This document shows positions 6,019 through 6,596 of a stretch of 6,596 bases of DNA, one piece after another. The translations under genes were made by a program, and so were the position numbers. The stretch lies in NCBI GenBank assembly GCA_035252155.1, contig DATFDL010000227.1:1-6596 (forward strand), given 5' to 3'. Numbering within the stretch: the stretch's first letter is position 1; each line of letters starts with the position of its first letter. Under the pieces are notes generated by a model. The model searched no databases, was not told the origin of the DNA, and was given only the letters and a program-made list of their open reading frames with translations. Source of the DNA: JAICLL01 sp035252155. GTDB taxonomy: Bacteria; Planctomycetota; Planctomycetia; Pirellulales; JAICIG01.

Positions 6019-6596
6019 GCGAGCAAGTCTACGTGGCCGCCGATTTGGGCGCCTCGGGCGGGAGAGTTGTCGCCGGGGCGTTCGACGGCCGGCGGCTCCG
6101 GCTCGAAGAGTTACACCGTTTCGAAAATCGCGCGGTCGCGGCGGCCGGCGGACTGTTTTGGAACGTGCTGACGCTTTGGTCGAACGTCTGCGACGGCTTG
6201 CGAATTGCCGGCTCGCGCTACGGCGCCGTACAATCGGTCGGTGTCGATACTTGGGGCGTCGATTTCGGTCTGCTCGGCCGCGGCGACGTGCTGCTGGAAA
6301 ACCCCCGCTCGTATCGCGATCCGCGCAGCGAAGGGATGCTCGAACGGGTGCTCGAACTTGTCAGCCGCGAGGAGATCTTCGCCCAGACCGGCCTGCAGTT
6401 CATGCCCATCAACACGCTCTACCAGCTTTTTTCGCTGCGCATGAACCGGCCGTCGCTGCTCGATGTGGCAGAGTCGCTGCTGCTCATGCCCGATCTTTTT
6501 CATTGGCTCTTGACCGGCGTCAAGTCGAACGAGTTTACCAACGCCACCACGACACAATTCTTCAATTCCATGCGCGGCGCGTGGGCCAGGGAACTT
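6015..6596 (+). CDS. rhaB: Rhamnulokinase (FGGY kinase), 5' part only
   Basis: This cytoplasmic kinase phosphorylates L-rhamnulose with ATP to L-rhamnulose-1-phosphate in rhamnose catabolism. The window edge cuts the gene after 194 codons, about 40 percent of the usual 480-490 residues. The N-terminal FGGY domain is clear: the phosphate-binding DLGASGGRV (10-18), GVDTWGVDFGLL (76-87) and YRDPRSEGM (100-108). The stretch TGLQFMPINTLYQL (125-138), LLMPDLFHWLLTG (156-168) and NEFTNATTTQ (172-181) is typical of RhaB and separates it from xylulose, glycerol and fuculose kinases. The catalytic Asp and ATP-binding half lie beyond the window. The start ATG overlaps the kdsC stop (ATGA), with GAAGG (6001-6005) nine bases upstream, so it is co-transcribed and probably translationally coupled to the Kdo genes. 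No rhamnose isomerase or aldolase is visible. Substrate is inferred from motifs only. Confidence 0.9.
   Translation, partial: MSEQVYVAADLGASGGRVVAGAFDGRRLRLEELHRFENRAVAAAGGLFWNVLTLWSNVCDGLRIAGSRYGAVQSVGVDTWGVDFGLLGRGDVLLENPRSYRDPRSEGMLERVLELVSREEIFAQTGLQFMPINTLYQLFSLRMNRPSLLDVAESLLLMPDLFHWLLTGVKSNEFTNATTTQFFNSMRGAWAREL

Overview
The window is GC-rich bacterial DNA carrying five complete or nearly complete genes plus one gene cut by the right edge. The gene content points to a planctomycete, most likely of the Pirellulales type. The reasons are an outer-membrane 'phenol MetA-deg'-like beta-barrel protein with the TDRPDF signature common in that group, a large GT39-type membrane glycosyltransferase, Kdo (lipopolysaccharide sugar) genes, and a rhamnulokinase. 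The lineage is inferred from family resemblance; there is no rRNA or other marker here.

Layout: Bases 1-33 form a strong hairpin, probably the end of an upstream unit. A secreted or outer-membrane beta-barrel protein (190-1413, +) converges on a GT39-like membrane glycosyltransferase (1499-3190, -), with a perfect 8-bp hairpin between them (1451-1472). The glycosyltransferase has a good Shine-Dalgarno site and a perfect TATAAT box upstream on its strand. It is divergent from an unrecognised 186-aa protein (3532-4092, +) across a 341-base intergenic region.

A 378-base gap (4093-4470) follows. It contains the most unusual structure in the window: a roughly 190-base imperfect palindrome (4204-4394) whose four arms can pair in two mutually exclusive ways. 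It may be a dispersed MITE-like or palindromic repeat, or a structured leader of the genes downstream.

Those downstream genes form a tight operon: kdsD (arabinose-5-phosphate isomerase with SIS and two CBS domains, 4471-5484), kdsC (Kdo-8-phosphate phosphatase, 5485-6018, starting on the base after the kdsD stop) and rhaB (rhamnulokinase, 6015 to the window edge, overlapping kdsC by ATGA). KdsD makes the arabinose-5-phosphate that is condensed to Kdo-8-phosphate by KdsA (not in the window), and KdsC dephosphorylates that product to Kdo. The coupling of a rhamnose-catabolic kinase to Kdo genes is unexpected. All genes look intact, and no CRISPR array, tRNA, rRNA or transposase gene was seen.
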